A stretch of DNA of 64,000 nt from Pseudomonas fluorescens. GTDB lineage: Bacteria; Pseudomonadota; Gammaproteobacteria; Pseudomonadales; Pseudomonadaceae. Shown one piece after another: positions 7,961 through 16,642 of the stretch. The position numbers and the translations under genes are program-made. How positions within the stretch are numbered: position 1 is the stretch's first letter; each line of letters starts with the position of its first letter. Below the pieces are notes generated by a model. It made no database searches. It saw nothing but the letters and a program-made list of their open reading frames with translations, and was not told the DNA's origin. The stretch is from NCBI RefSeq assembly GCF_004683905.1, contig NZ_CP038438.1, positions 2,666,001 through 2,730,000 on the forward strand. The letters are read 5' to 3'.

Positions 7961-8064
7961 TGGCCCCTTCGCGAGCAAGCCCGCTCCCACGGGGATATGC
8001 GATGTTCACGGGTTGGGTGACTGCCCGAGATCCAGTGTGGGAGCGGGCTTGCTCGCGAAAGCGG
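7961..8064. repeat. Convergent REP pair
   Basis: Two REP copies in opposite orientation (CGCGAGCAAGCCCGCTCCCAC near 7970-7990 and GTGGGAGCGGGCTTGCTCGCG from about 8037) are separated by ~45 bases. They lie between two divergently used FNR-type boxes. Apart from the REPs and the two boxes, the gap 7792-8167 holds no other recognisable feature. Confidence 0.85.
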
Positions 8065-8084
8065 TGGGCTGATCCACGCATTGT

Positions 8085-8098
8085 TTGACCATTATCAA
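8085..8098. promoter_or_regulatory. FNR/Anr-type box upstream of the alcohol dehydrogenase gene
   Basis: TTGAC-CATT-ATCAA has one mismatch to the consensus. It lies 70 bases before the dehydrogenase start at 8168. Confidence 0.75.
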
Positions 8099-8167
8099 CT
8101 TCGGCGCCGTGACGACGGCGCAGTCTTGAGGACATCTCAAGCTGCGACTCGCTCAGGGGAATTGACC

Positions 8168-9241
8168 ATGGCCATGATGAAAGCGGCGATATTCGTCGAA
8201 AAGAACCGCATCGTGCTCGAAGACAAGCCGATTCCGCAAGTCGGCCCACTGGATGCGCTGGTGCGCGTCACCACCACGACCCTCTGCGGCACCGACGTGC
8301 ATATCCTGCGCGGCGAATACCCGGTGGCCAAAGGGCTGACCATCGGTCATGAGCCAGTGGGCGTTATTGAGCGGCTGGGTTCGCAGGTGCGTGGTTTCGT
8401 CGAGGGACAACGGGTGATCGCCGGGGCCATTACGCCCAGCGGACAGAGTTACGCCTGTTTGTGCGGCTGCGGCTCGCAGGACGGCCCGGACACTCGCCAC
8501 GGCTTCAAGGCGATTGGCGGCTGGAAGTTCGGCAACACCATCGACGGCTGCCAGGCCGAATACGTGCTGGTGCCGGACGCCCTGGCCAATCTGTGTCCGA
8601 TCCCTGATGGCCTCAGCGACGAGCAGGTGCTGATGTGCCCGGACATCATGTCCACCGGGTTTTCCGGGGCGGAGCGCGGCGAGATCAATATCGGCGACAC
8701 CGTCGCGGTGTTCGCCCTCGGGCCGATCGGCCTGTGTGCCGTGGCGGGTGCGCGCCTCAAGGGCGCTACCACGATCATTGGCGTCGATGGCGTGCCGGAG
8801 CGCATGAGCGTCGCCCGCCGGTTGGGCGCGACCCATGTGGTCAACTTCAAGGACGGCGACGTGGTCGAGCAGATCATGGCGTTGACCGATGGCCGTGGCG
8901 TCGACGTGTCCATCGAAGCGCTGGGCACCCAGGGCACGTTCGAATCGGCATTGCGGGTGCTGCGTCCCGGTGGCCGTTTGTCGAGTCTGGGGGTGTATTC
9001 CAGCGACCTGCGCATCCCGCTCGATGCCTTTGCCGCCGGGCTGGGCGATTACAGCATCGTCTCGACCCTGTGCCCCGGTGGCAAGGAGCGCATGCGTCGC
9101 TTGATGGCGGTGGTGCAAAGCGGCGCGGTCGATTTATCGCCGCTGGTGACCCATCGCTTCAAACTCGATGACATCGAGGCGGCGTACGAGTTGTTTGCGC
9201 ATCAGCGCGACGGGGTCATGAAGGTCGCGATCAGCCCTTGA
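8168..9241 (+). CDS. Zinc-dependent alcohol dehydrogenase (isopropanol dehydrogenase-like MDR)
   Basis: This 357-residue medium-chain dehydrogenase has catalytic zinc ligands Cys40 (TLCGTD) and His61-Glu62 (GHEP), plus the Asp in CPDIMSTGF. That arrangement matches the Clostridium/Thermoanaerobacter secondary alcohol dehydrogenases. The cofactor fold is FALGPIGLCAVAGARL. The C-terminus STLCPGGKERMRRLM...LVTHRF also matches that subgroup. It probably interconverts an alcohol and an aldehyde or ketone with NAD(P). The ATG at 8168 follows a GGGGAA site. It lies 36 bases before the next small gene and may form an operon with it and the MgtC-like gene. The upstream FNR-type box suggests induction at low oxygen, as for fermentative alcohol turnover. 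Confidence 0.88.
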   Translation: MAMMKAAIFVEKNRIVLEDKPIPQVGPLDALVRVTTTTLCGTDVHILRGEYPVAKGLTIGHEPVGVIERLGSQVRGFVEGQRVIAGAITPSGQSYACLCGCGSQDGPDTRHGFKAIGGWKFGNTIDGCQAEYVLVPDALANLCPIPDGLSDEQVLMCPDIMSTGFSGAERGEINIGDTVAVFALGPIGLCAVAGARLKGATTIIGVDGVPERMSVARRLGATHVVNFKDGDVVEQIMALTDGRGVDVSIEALGTQGTFESALRVLRPGGRLSSLGVYSSDLRIPLDAFAAGLGDYSIVSTLCPGGKERMRRLMAVVQSGAVDLSPLVTHRFKLDDIEAAYELFAHQRDGVMKVAISP

Positions 9242-9277
9242 ACAAGGGTCTTTTTCCGACTCGACGGAGGCTTTTCG

Positions 9278-9487
9278 ATGAACATTGATATCAGTGCAAC
9301 AGCGGCGCCGCATGGCTGGATCGTGTCCCTGGACGACTGGCAGGTGAGCTTCGATCACCTCGAAGACGCGCGGGCATTCGTCAGTCGACTCAGGGCCCGC
9401 ATCGACGCCCCGCACCCCTGGCCGCAGGCCAGCGAGCGCCAAGAAGCAGGCCAGCCGGCCAGAGCGGCGGACGCCGTCGTCGGCTGA
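9278..9487 (+). CDS. Small hypothetical protein, 69 residues
   Basis: MNIDISATAAPHGWIVSLDD starts after a strong CGGAGG site 8 bases before the ATG. The first ~45 residues look like a compact beta-beta-alpha fold with the pattern GWIVSLDDWQVSFDHLEDARAFV. The tail is Ala- and Gln-rich and looks disordered. No family was recognised. Position and spacing (36 bases after the dehydrogenase, 38 before the MgtC-like gene) suggest co-transcription with both. Confidence 0.68.
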   Translation: MNIDISATAAPHGWIVSLDDWQVSFDHLEDARAFVSRLRARIDAPHPWPQASERQEAGQPARAADAVVG

Positions 9488-9525
9488 AGCCGTTGGGCTG
9501 ATGGACGGGGCAGGGCGGATCGACG

Positions 9526-10764
9526 ATGAATGAATCCCTTGGCATCACGCAGGCAGCGGCCGCCCTGGGCATCGGCATGCTCATCGGTCTTGAGCGCGAA
9601 CGGCACAAGGGCAGCGGCGAACGTCGAGGCAGCGCAGGTTTGCGCACGTTTGCGATCAGCGCATTGCTCGGCTACGCCGCGATGGTGGTGGGGGCGGCGC
9701 TGTTGGTGGGCATGGTCGCGATCGGTTTGACCTTGCTGATCACCGTCGCCTATTGGCGCGGGCGCGATGACGACCCCGGCGTGACCAGTGAAGTGGCGCT
9801 GATCATCGTGCTCATATTGGGCGCGTTGTGCACGCGCGCGCCCGAACTGGCGGTGGCGATTGGCGTGGTGGTGGCGGGATTGCTGACGTATCGGGAAAAA
9901 CTGCATCACTTCGCGATCACTCAGTTGAGCGAAACCGAAATGCGCGACGGCCTGGTCTTGCTGATTACCGCGCTGGTGCTGCTGCCATTGACGCCGGATC
10001 GCTACATCGGGCCCTACGCCGCGCTCAATCTGCGCACCATCTGCACCTTGACGGTGTTGCTGATGCTGGTGGGGGCGGCAGGGCACATCGCCGTTCGTAC
10101 GCTGGGCATTCGTTACGGCTACGTCATCAGCGCCATCGCTTCGGGTTTCGCTTCCAGCACCCTGACCATTGCGACCATGGGCCAACGAGTCGCCCGGGAA
10201 CCGAATAATGTGCGGATCCTCAGCGCGGCGGCGCTGCTGTCCAATCTCGCCACCATGGTTCAGACCGGGCTGATTCTCGCCACCGTCGATCCAGCCTTGT
10301 TGCGCAGCCTGTGGCTGCCGTTAGTGTCCGGCAGCGTGGCGGCGCTGATCTACAGCGCTGGTCTGATGTTGCCCCGGTCGACCCAAGGCACTGACGAGAC
10401 GCTGCCGGCGGGCGGCGCATTCAATCTGAAACTCGCCGTGATCATCGCATTGACCATGACCGCGATCACCCTGGTCTCGTCGGCCATGCTCAGTCAATTC
10501 GGCCAGGTGGGCGTGATGCTCACCGCGACCTTCAGCGGATTCGCCGATGCGCACGCGTCAACCGCTTCTATCGCCGGGCTGGCCAAGGCCGGTCTGTTAC
10601 CGGTGGAAGCGATTGTCGCTCCCGCGCTGATCGCGATCAGCAGCAACTCATTGAGCAAATGCGTGGTGGCCTGGGTCAGTGGAGGCAGAGGGTTCGCTGC
10701 GATTGTCATCCCCGGGCAGGTGCTGCTGACATTGGCGATGTGGGCCGGCACCTTGTGGCACTGA
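9526..10764 (+). CDS. MgtC/SapB-DUF4010 family membrane protein
   Basis: This 412-residue integral membrane protein has about 11-12 hydrophobic segments. The N-terminus (AALGIGMLIGLERERH) carries the MgtC/SapB signature with the conserved GLERE stretch. The C-terminal two thirds match DUF4010, ending with the FSGFADAHASTASIAGLAKAG block. MgtC-type proteins are tied to growth at low magnesium or inside macrophages; the role of the DUF4010 fusion is not known. It follows the 69-residue gene closely and may be transcribed from the Anr-linked dehydrogenase promoter. Confidence 0.85.
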   Translation: MNESLGITQAAAALGIGMLIGLERERHKGSGERRGSAGLRTFAISALLGYAAMVVGAALLVGMVAIGLTLLITVAYWRGRDDDPGVTSEVALIIVLILGALCTRAPELAVAIGVVVAGLLTYREKLHHFAITQLSETEMRDGLVLLITALVLLPLTPDRYIGPYAALNLRTICTLTVLLMLVGAAGHIAVRTLGIRYGYVISAIASGFASSTLTIATMGQRVAREPNNVRILSAAALLSNLATMVQTGLILATVDPALLRSLWLPLVSGSVAALIYSAGLMLPRSTQGTDETLPAGGAFNLKLAVIIALTMTAITLVSSAMLSQFGQVGVMLTATFSGFADAHASTASIAGLAKAGLLPVEAIVAPALIAISSNSLSKCVVAWVSGGRGFAAIVIPGQVLLTLAMWAGTLWH

Positions 10765-10793
10765 AACAGTGGCGGCGAAGGTTCGATGCAGAA

Positions 10794-10807
10794 CTGATCA
10801 AGATCAA
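10794..10807. promoter_or_regulatory. FNR/Anr-type box upstream of the second Usp gene
   Basis: CTGAT-CAAG-ATCAA matches the consensus in 9 of 10 fixed positions. It lies 75 bases before the Usp start at 10882. Confidence 0.75.
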
Positions 10808-10881
10808 CTCGCCGGTAGCAGGAGCGCGCAATCTGGATATCTGTTCACTCGATCCAGATGGCCGTCGTGCCGAGGTGCCCC

Positions 10882-11805
10882 ATGTCGCAGACCCAACGTT
10901 TATTGTTGATTGCTCCCCCCACCATGAGCCACACACCGGCGTTCGAGCGTGCCGCTGCGTTGGCAGTCGCCATGCAATTGCCGTTGCACATCGTCGCCTT
11001 CGATTATCTGCAGGCGCTGGCGGTGGCGGGCCTGTTCGCCCCTGAGCAAATCCGTCTGGCCCGCGACGGTTATCTGCGCACGCATCGCCAGTGGCTGGCC
11101 GAGCAGGCCACATTGCTTGAGCGCCACGGTATCGAGGTCAGCAGTGAGGTGGTCTGGGTGCAACACCCGTACGAAGAAGTCCTGCAGTTCGTCAATGAGA
11201 TGCCGTTGGCGCTGATCATCAAGGATGCGCAGCAGGAGTCGGCGTTGAAGCGGGTGTTTTACACCCCGCTGGATTGGCAATTGCTGCGCGATTGCCCGGT
11301 GCCGGTGCATCTGGTCACCGATGACGCGCATCCACGGCCACGCAGTGTGCTGGCGATCATCGATGTGTTGCGCAGTCAGGATCAGGATCTGCGCTTCAAC
11401 GATCAGATTGTCGAAGCCGCCGTGCGCCTGGCCGAGCAGTGTGATGCCCGGCTCGAATTGCTGCATGTCTACGACTGGGCGGCGGTGTATGCCACCGACA
11501 TGGGCTACGGCGCCTTACCGCTGGCCACCGGAATTTATGAAGCCTTGGGCAGCGCGCAACACGAAGCATTTGCTGCCCTGTCCGAACGCCAGGGTGTACC
11601 GACGGCTTGCCGACATTTTGTCGAGGGGCCCCCGGTACCGAGCATTTGCGAGTTTGCCGTCGAACATCACATTGACGTGATCGTGTTGGGCACGGTGCAG
11701 CACCATGGGTTGAACAAGTTGTTGGGCACCACTGCCGAACAGATCCTGCATCGTGCGCCTTGCAGTGTGCTGGCGATCAAACCGGGACATACCTTGCAAT
11801 CGTGA
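10882..11805 (+). CDS. Universal stress protein, tandem Usp domains (second copy)
   Basis: This 307-residue paralogue of the Usp at 6868-7791 begins MSQTQRLLLIAPPTMSHTPAFERAAAL and ends with the Usp signature DVIVLGTVQHHGLNKLLGTTAEQIL. The ATG at 10882 follows GAGG. The conserved segment EVVWVQHPYEEVLQ corresponds to EVVWVESPLEEIL in the first copy. Preceded by an FNR-type box and ended by a strong bidirectional terminator. Confidence 0.9.
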   Translation: MSQTQRLLLIAPPTMSHTPAFERAAALAVAMQLPLHIVAFDYLQALAVAGLFAPEQIRLARDGYLRTHRQWLAEQATLLERHGIEVSSEVVWVQHPYEEVLQFVNEMPLALIIKDAQQESALKRVFYTPLDWQLLRDCPVPVHLVTDDAHPRPRSVLAIIDVLRSQDQDLRFNDQIVEAAVRLAEQCDARLELLHVYDWAAVYATDMGYGALPLATGIYEALGSAQHEAFAALSERQGVPTACRHFVEGPPVPSICEFAVEHHIDVIVLGTVQHHGLNKLLGTTAEQILHRAPCSVLAIKPGHTLQS

Positions 11806-11812
11806 AAAAAAA

Positions 11813-11858
11813 CGCCCGGTGGCGAGTCGTTTGCAGACTCGCCACCGGGCGTTTTTTT
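11813..11858. terminator. Bidirectional terminator between the second Usp gene and the GNAT gene
   Basis: A 16-bp perfect stem (11813-11828 with 11836-11851) with a 7-base loop is flanked by A and T runs. The T-run overlaps the stop codon of the converging acetyltransferase gene. Confidence 0.92.
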
Positions 11859-12420
11859 ACAGCTGAAGACGGTGTATGACCTGACGGCTGTCGTCAGGAT
11901 CGTGATGGGTTTCGAAGTTCAGGTTACGCGCCAGTTCACGCATCGCTTCGTTGCCGGCGGAGTCCACTGAATACATCCGGTGAAAGCCGTTTCTGCGCGC
12001 AGCCTTGATCAGATGCTCCATCAACAGCGTCCCCAGACCCAGATGTTGCCATTCATCTGCAACGGTCACGGCGCATTCGCATTCATGCTCGCCGGTGGCG
12101 GCATAACGGCTGATGCCGATTTCGATCAGCTGGCCATTTTCATGCACCAGGGCGATGAACGCCGTGCGCTGCTGGTTATCGGTGTCCATCAATTGATCGA
12201 GCAGCGCCGTGCCGGGCTCGCTGATCTGCGCCAGAAAACGCATGTGCCGGGACTCGGGCGACAGGCGCTTGATGAAGGCATATTCACGCTCGCGATCCTT
12301 TTCCGCCAACGGACGGATCAACACATGACGCCCATCCTTGACGGCTTCAATCCAGTATTGCCCGGAGACTGCGGCGTAGGCGGCCACGGCCCGATCGTTG
12401 TGATCTTTGACAGTAAGCAT
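11857..12420 (-). CDS. GNAT-family N-acetyltransferase
   Basis: This 187-residue protein has the acetyl-CoA binding motif VADEWQHLGLGTLLMEHLI (Q/R-x-x-G-x-G/A type) and an N-terminal extension carrying GRHVLIRPLAEKD, which begins many single-domain GNATs related to the Pat protein acetyltransferase. The ATG at 12420 follows GGAGG and lies 90 bases from a symmetrical FNR-type box. The substrate is unknown. Its place among Usp and Anr genes suggests protein or metabolite acetylation during oxygen limitation. Confidence 0.85.
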   Translation of the reverse strand: MLTVKDHNDRAVAAYAAVSGQYWIEAVKDGRHVLIRPLAEKDREREYAFIKRLSPESRHMRFLAQISEPGTALLDQLMDTDNQQRTAFIALVHENGQLIEIGISRYAATGEHECECAVTVADEWQHLGLGTLLMEHLIKAARRNGFHRMYSVDSAGNEAMRELARNLNFETHHDPDDSRQVIHRLQL

Positions 12421-12509
12421 GGGGTAATCCTCCATCCGGTTGGAAAGGCTGGCGCGCGAACACGCACCGTTCTTTCACTCCTTTTCTACGCGGTTGCCGG
12501 TGGCTGGAT

Positions 12510-12523
12510 CTGATCTGGATCAG
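12510..12523. promoter_or_regulatory. FNR/Anr-type box upstream of the GNAT gene
   Basis: CTGAT-CTGG-ATCAG is a perfect dyad and differs from the consensus at the outermost base of both half-sites. It lies 90 bases before the GNAT start and downstream of the Anr-paralogue stop. Confidence 0.65.
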
Positions 12524-12575
12524 ACGCACGCGATGGCGTCGCCGATCGAGGTGTTCGGGCAGGGGGGCAATTGGC

Positions 12576-13319
12576 TCAGCGCGGCGAGCGGTGGCAGCCG
12601 GCAACCAATTGCTTGAGGCCGTCCATGTTCTGGATCCGCACGTCGCGGCCGCTGATTTCCACCAGCTCCTGATCCCGCAGGTGGGCGATACCCCTGCAGA
12701 TGGTTTCCAGGCGCAGCCCCAGATAGGAGCCGATTTCCTCGCGGCGCATTTTCAGCACGAAATCCTTTGCCGAGTAACCGCGCAGGCTCAGGCGTTGCGA
12801 CAGGTTGAGCAGAAACGCCGCCAGCCGCTCATCCGAGTTCATGTTGCCCATCAGCATCAACATGCTGTGGTCGCGCACGATTTCACGGCTCAGCAACCGG
12901 TTGAGGTTGTGCTGCAGCGACGGCAGGCTTTGCGCGAGCTTTTCCAGCTGCGCAAAGTGGATCGGGCAGACCTCGCTGTCCTCCAGGGCAAAGGCGTTGC
13001 AGGCATGCTCGTCGGCGCTGATGGCGTCCAGCCCGAGCATCTCGCCGGGGATGTGAAAACCGGTGACCTGCTCTCGGCCGTCCACGGACAGCATGCTGGT
13101 CTTGAACGAGCCGATTCGCACCGCGTACAGCGAGCGCAGCGGATCGCCGGTGCGGTACAGCGCCGCGCCCTTTTTGACCTTGACCCGTTGCACGATAAGC
13201 GTATCCAGGCGCGCGACCTCCGCACCGTTCATCCCGATCGGCAGACACAACTCCAGCACGCTGCAGTTGGAGCAAGCAGTCTTGAGGTGTTGTGCCTGGA
13301 GAACAGGTGCTTCTGACAT
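12576..13319 (-). CDS. Anr/FNR-family regulator paralogue with Cys in the recognition helix
   Basis: This 247-residue CRP/FNR regulator keeps the four cysteines expected to bind an oxygen-sensing 4Fe-4S cluster: Cys16, Cys19 and Cys25 (CSNC...C) and Cys118 (VCPIHF). The cNMP-fold is followed by a dimer helix and a helix-turn-helix (REEIGSYLGLRLETICRGI). FNR and Anr carry E-x-x-S-R in the recognition helix. Here it is Glu205, Cys208 and Arg209, so the serine is replaced. ATG at 13319 was chosen; an in-frame GTG lies 12 bases upstream, and neither has a clear ribosome-binding site. It is probably a local Anr paralogue controlling or tuning the surrounding stress genes. Confidence 0.87.
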   Translation of the reverse strand: MSEAPVLQAQHLKTACSNCSVLELCLPIGMNGAEVARLDTLIVQRVKVKKGAALYRTGDPLRSLYAVRIGSFKTSMLSVDGREQVTGFHIPGEMLGLDAISADEHACNAFALEDSEVCPIHFAQLEKLAQSLPSLQHNLNRLLSREIVRDHSMLMLMGNMNSDERLAAFLLNLSQRLSLRGYSAKDFVLKMRREEIGSYLGLRLETICRGIAHLRDQELVEISGRDVRIQNMDGLKQLVAGCHRSPR

Positions 13320-13455
13320 GGGGGAGATCACGCTGGCGGGGGTGGGTTAAGCATAGGTGTCACTCACCCTGACACCGATCTCATTCATGTTCCGGCAGCG
13401 CCAAGTGACGAACGGACACAAACTTAGACGCGGGCTGCCGCAGTTCGGCCATTGC

Positions 13456-13469
13456 TTGATAAAAATCAG
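13456..13469. promoter_or_regulatory. FNR/Anr-type box upstream of the third Usp gene
   Basis: TTGAT-AAAA-ATCAG has one mismatch to the consensus. It lies in the divergent region between the Anr paralogue and the Usp gene at 13581, nearer the latter (112 bases). Confidence 0.75.
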
Positions 13470-13580
13470 AGCCGTCAGGGGGCGGCGCCGGATACTGGCC
13501 GAGCAAGTCGTCGATACACGATAGACAGGGATGTCAGGCTGGCCCTCGCGCCGGTACCGCACTGCCAGGACGAGGTTCGT

Positions 13581-14498
13581 ATGCTCAGACTCAAACGAAT
13601 GTTGTTGATTGCCCCCACCGAAATGACCCGCACCCCGGCCTTTGATCGCGCAGTGGCCTTGGCCCGGGCAACTGGCGCGGCGCTGCACATGGTGGCGTTC
13701 GATTACGTGCAGGCGCTGGCGGTGGCCGGTCTGTTTGACCACGACGCGATGGCCCAGGCGCGCGAGGGCTATTTGCAGGTGCACCGCCACTGGCTGGAGC
13801 AACAGGCGCGGTTCCAGGCGGGCAGCGGCGTGCAGGTCAGCAGCGAAGTGGTCTGGGCCAAGGCCACGCCGGCGCACATGCTGGAGTACATCAAAGACTA
13901 TCGGGCCGATCTGGTGATCAAGGATACCCATCATGTCCCGGCGCTGAATCGGGCTTTCCATCGACCGCTGGACTGGCTGTTGCTGCGCGACTGTCCGGCC
14001 CCGGTGCATCTGGTCACCGAAGCCCGTCATCCACTGCCGCTGAACATTCTCGCCGCCGTCGATCTGTCACATCTGGAGGATCTGACCCAAGGCCTCAACG
14101 AGCGCATCCTCGAACTGGCGGCAACGCTGGCAAACGCCTGTGGCGCGGCCCTGCATGTGCTCAATGTCAGCCACTGGTCGGTGCTGGGCGATGCGGCGAT
14201 GAGCGTGCCGACCCTGAGTCTGGATCACAGCCTGTGCGAGGCGATCAACGACACCCAGCAAGAGGCTTTCGAGGCTCTGGCCGAGCGTTACGCCATCGAG
14301 TCTCACCGTCGACACCAGGTGACCGGAATACCACACAAGATGATCGAGCAGTTCGCCCGCCAGAACGCGTTCGACATGCTGGTGCTCGGTACCGCCTACC
14401 CGCAAGGCCCGAACTTCATCGGTGCAACCGTCGAGAGTGTCCTGAACCGGGCGCCGTGCAGTTTGATGATCGCCAAACCAATGCTCGAGCCGAACTGA
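13581..14498 (+). CDS. Universal stress protein, tandem Usp domains (third copy)
   Basis: This 305-residue protein is the third member of the family. It begins MLRLKRMLLIAPTEMTRTPAFDRAVAL and ends with the signature DMLVLGTAYPQGPNFIGATVESVL. The conserved central piece EVVWAKATPAHMLEYI aligns with the other two copies. The ATG at 13581 follows GAGG. It is transcribed divergently from the Anr paralogue and preceded by an FNR-type box. Confidence 0.9.
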   Translation: MLRLKRMLLIAPTEMTRTPAFDRAVALARATGAALHMVAFDYVQALAVAGLFDHDAMAQAREGYLQVHRHWLEQQARFQAGSGVQVSSEVVWAKATPAHMLEYIKDYRADLVIKDTHHVPALNRAFHRPLDWLLLRDCPAPVHLVTEARHPLPLNILAAVDLSHLEDLTQGLNERILELAATLANACGAALHVLNVSHWSVLGDAAMSVPTLSLDHSLCEAINDTQQEAFEALAERYAIESHRRHQVTGIPHKMIEQFARQNAFDMLVLGTAYPQGPNFIGATVESVLNRAPCSLMIAKPMLEPN

Positions 14499-14657
14499 GT
14501 CGGAGGCTGGCAAGCCTGTGTTGTGTCGCCAGGATTGTCCGTTATGAGTTGACGGTGAAACGCTTTTCAACCGATTTATCGGTTCCGGTGGTGTCAGTAA
14601 TCTGTGCCCATGTTCAACGCAACGCCAACTACCTCAACCAAGAAAAGGGATTCAAAC

Positions 14658-15290
14658 ATGAGCACTGCAACCTACAACCGCCTGAACAAAGACGACGCCG
14701 TAGTCCTGCTGGTCGACCACCAGACCGGTCTGATTTCTCTGGTTCAGGACTTTTCGCCGAACGAGTTCAAGAACAACGTCCTGGCCTTGGCCGACCTGGC
14801 GAAATTCTTCAACCTGCCGACCATTCTCACCACCAGTTTCGAACAAGGCCCCAACGGCCCGCTGGTTCCGGAACTGAAAGAAATGTTCCCCGATGCGCCG
14901 TACATCGCCCGCCCAGGCCAGATCAACGCCTGGGACAACGAAGACTTCGTCAAGGCGATCAAGGCCACCGGCCGCAAGCAGATCATCATTGCCGGTGTGG
15001 TCACCGACGTCTGCGTAGCGTTCCCGACCCTGTCGGCACTGGCCGAAGGCTTTGACGTATTCGTCGTCACCGACGCCTCCGGCACCTTCAACACCACCGT
15101 CCAGCAAGCCGCCTGGAGCCGCATGACCCAGGCCGGCGCGCAAATGATGAACTGGTTCTCGGTCGCCTGTGAGCTGCACCGCGACTGGCGCAACGACATC
15201 GAAGGGCTGGGCAATCTGCTGTCGCAGCGGATTCCGAACTACCGGAACCTGATGAACAGTTACTCGGCGTTGACCGCTCAGCAGAAGTGA
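14658..15290 (+). CDS. YcaC-like isochorismatase-family hydrolase
   Basis: This 210-residue cysteine hydrolase of the isochorismatase superfamily closely follows the YcaC pattern. Asp20 in VVLLVDHQTG and Cys119 in GVVTDVCVAFP are the likely catalytic residues. YcaC proteins form octamers or stacked octamers; their natural substrate is unknown. The ATG at 14658 follows AAGGGA. No FNR-type box was seen in the 159-bp upstream gap. A hairpin terminator follows. Confidence 0.87.
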   Translation: MSTATYNRLNKDDAVVLLVDHQTGLISLVQDFSPNEFKNNVLALADLAKFFNLPTILTTSFEQGPNGPLVPELKEMFPDAPYIARPGQINAWDNEDFVKAIKATGRKQIIIAGVVTDVCVAFPTLSALAEGFDVFVVTDASGTFNTTVQQAAWSRMTQAGAQMMNWFSVACELHRDWRNDIEGLGNLLSQRIPNYRNLMNSYSALTAQQK

Positions 15291-15308
15291 CTGCAGCGTT
15301 GTGAACGT

Positions 15309-15340
15309 GAAAGCCTGCCCTGAAAAGCAGGCTTTCTCTG
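15309..15340 (+). terminator. Terminator-like hairpin after the YcaC-like gene
   Basis: GAAAGCCTGC and GCAGGCTTTC form a perfect 10-bp stem followed by a weak T-rich tail (TCTGTTT). Confidence 0.7.
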
Positions 15341-15491
15341 TTTGCGCCGCTGCATCAGCGTTACTACCCGGCGCGATGAACCGAGCGCTGGCTTCTGCGG
15401 GTTTTTGATCAGACTCAGCTGGGTTTTCCGTGACGTTTACGGCTAATCTGCGCACTCGCTGACGACAACAAGATAAAAACAGGAGTCACTG

Positions 15492-16427
15492 ATGCAACCG
15501 ATCCGTCTCGGTCTGGTGGGCTACGGCAAGATTGCCCAGGATCAACATGTTCCGGCGATCAACGCCAATCCCGGATTTCGTCTGGTGGCGGTCGCCACGC
15601 AAGGTAAACCCTGTGCCGGGGTGGAGAACTTTCACTCGTTGAGCGAGTTGCTGGAGAACGGCCCCGAGGTGGATGCGATTGCGTTTTGTACGCCGCCGCA
15701 AGGTCGGTTCGCACTGGTGCAGCAGGCGCTGGCCGCCGGCAAACATGTGTTGGTGGAAAAACCGCCGTGCGCCACGCTGGGTGAGGCGCTGGCCCTGGTC
15801 AGTCAAGCGCAGCAACAGGGTGTCAGTGCGTTGTTCGCCTGGCATTCGCGCTACGCCCCCGGTATCGAAGCCGCCCGCGACTGGCTCGCCAGCCGCACAC
15901 TGCAAAGCGTGCAGATCGACTGGAAGGAAGACGTGCGCAAGTGGCATCCCGGTCAGACGTGGATCTGGCAACCCGGTGGTCTCGGCGTTTTCGATCCGGG
16001 CATCAATGCCTTGTCGATTGTCACCTATTTGCTGACGCAGCCACTGTTTGTGAAGTCCGCCGAACTGCGCGTACCGGACAACTGCCAGTCGCCGATAGCC
16101 GCGTCGATCAAGATGTCCGATGCGAACCGACTCGACGTGCAGGCCGAGTTCGATTTCGACCACGGTCACGACGAACTCTGGAGCATCGAGATTCGCTGTG
16201 CCGAAGGGGTGCTGCGTCTGGACAACGGCGGGGCGCTGCTGAGCATCGACGGCGTGCGCCAGGCGGTGTCGGAAGAGGGCGAGTACACCGCGGTGTATCG
16301 ACACTTCCGGCAACTGATTGGCGATCGGGCCAGCGATGTGGACCTGCAGCCACTGCGGCTGGTGGCTGACAGTTTCTTTGTCGGCAGCCGGGTGGCAGTC
16401 GAACCGTTTTATGACCCGGCACGTTGA
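15492..16427 (+). CDS. gal: D-galactose 1-dehydrogenase (Gfo/Idh/MocA family)
   Basis: This 311-residue NAD(P)-dependent oxidoreductase has an N-terminal Rossmann motif LGLVGYGKIAQ, the family lysine in VLVEKPPCATL, and the C-terminal domain with WKEDVRKWHPGQ and GLGVFDPGINALSI. The sequence matches my recollection of the P. fluorescens galactose dehydrogenase almost throughout. The enzyme oxidises D-galactose to the lactone at the start of the De Ley-Doudoroff route. The ATG at 15492 follows AGGAG. It is a single gene, with no other galactose genes nearby. The 215-bp gap to the next gene shows nothing identifiable. Confidence 0.88.
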   Translation: MQPIRLGLVGYGKIAQDQHVPAINANPGFRLVAVATQGKPCAGVENFHSLSELLENGPEVDAIAFCTPPQGRFALVQQALAAGKHVLVEKPPCATLGEALALVSQAQQQGVSALFAWHSRYAPGIEAARDWLASRTLQSVQIDWKEDVRKWHPGQTWIWQPGGLGVFDPGINALSIVTYLLTQPLFVKSAELRVPDNCQSPIAASIKMSDANRLDVQAEFDFDHGHDELWSIEIRCAEGVLRLDNGGALLSIDGVRQAVSEEGEYTAVYRHFRQLIGDRASDVDLQPLRLVADSFFVGSRVAVEPFYDPAR

Positions 16428-16642
16428 TCAGTTGAAGCGGGAGAGCTGTCGCGTGATGACAGCGAACTTGAGCGTCAGGCCTAAGCTAATGCAAAAAGGG
16501 TATTTGTTCGTGGTTTTTAAGATCGTTTAGTTTTGTCTCACGACGAATCGAACGCATCAAACCGATAGACCCCCGATTGCCATGACGGCACACGCTGAAT
16601 CGATCAAAGGCTCTTCAGGTTTGGTTCACACGGGAGTGAATC

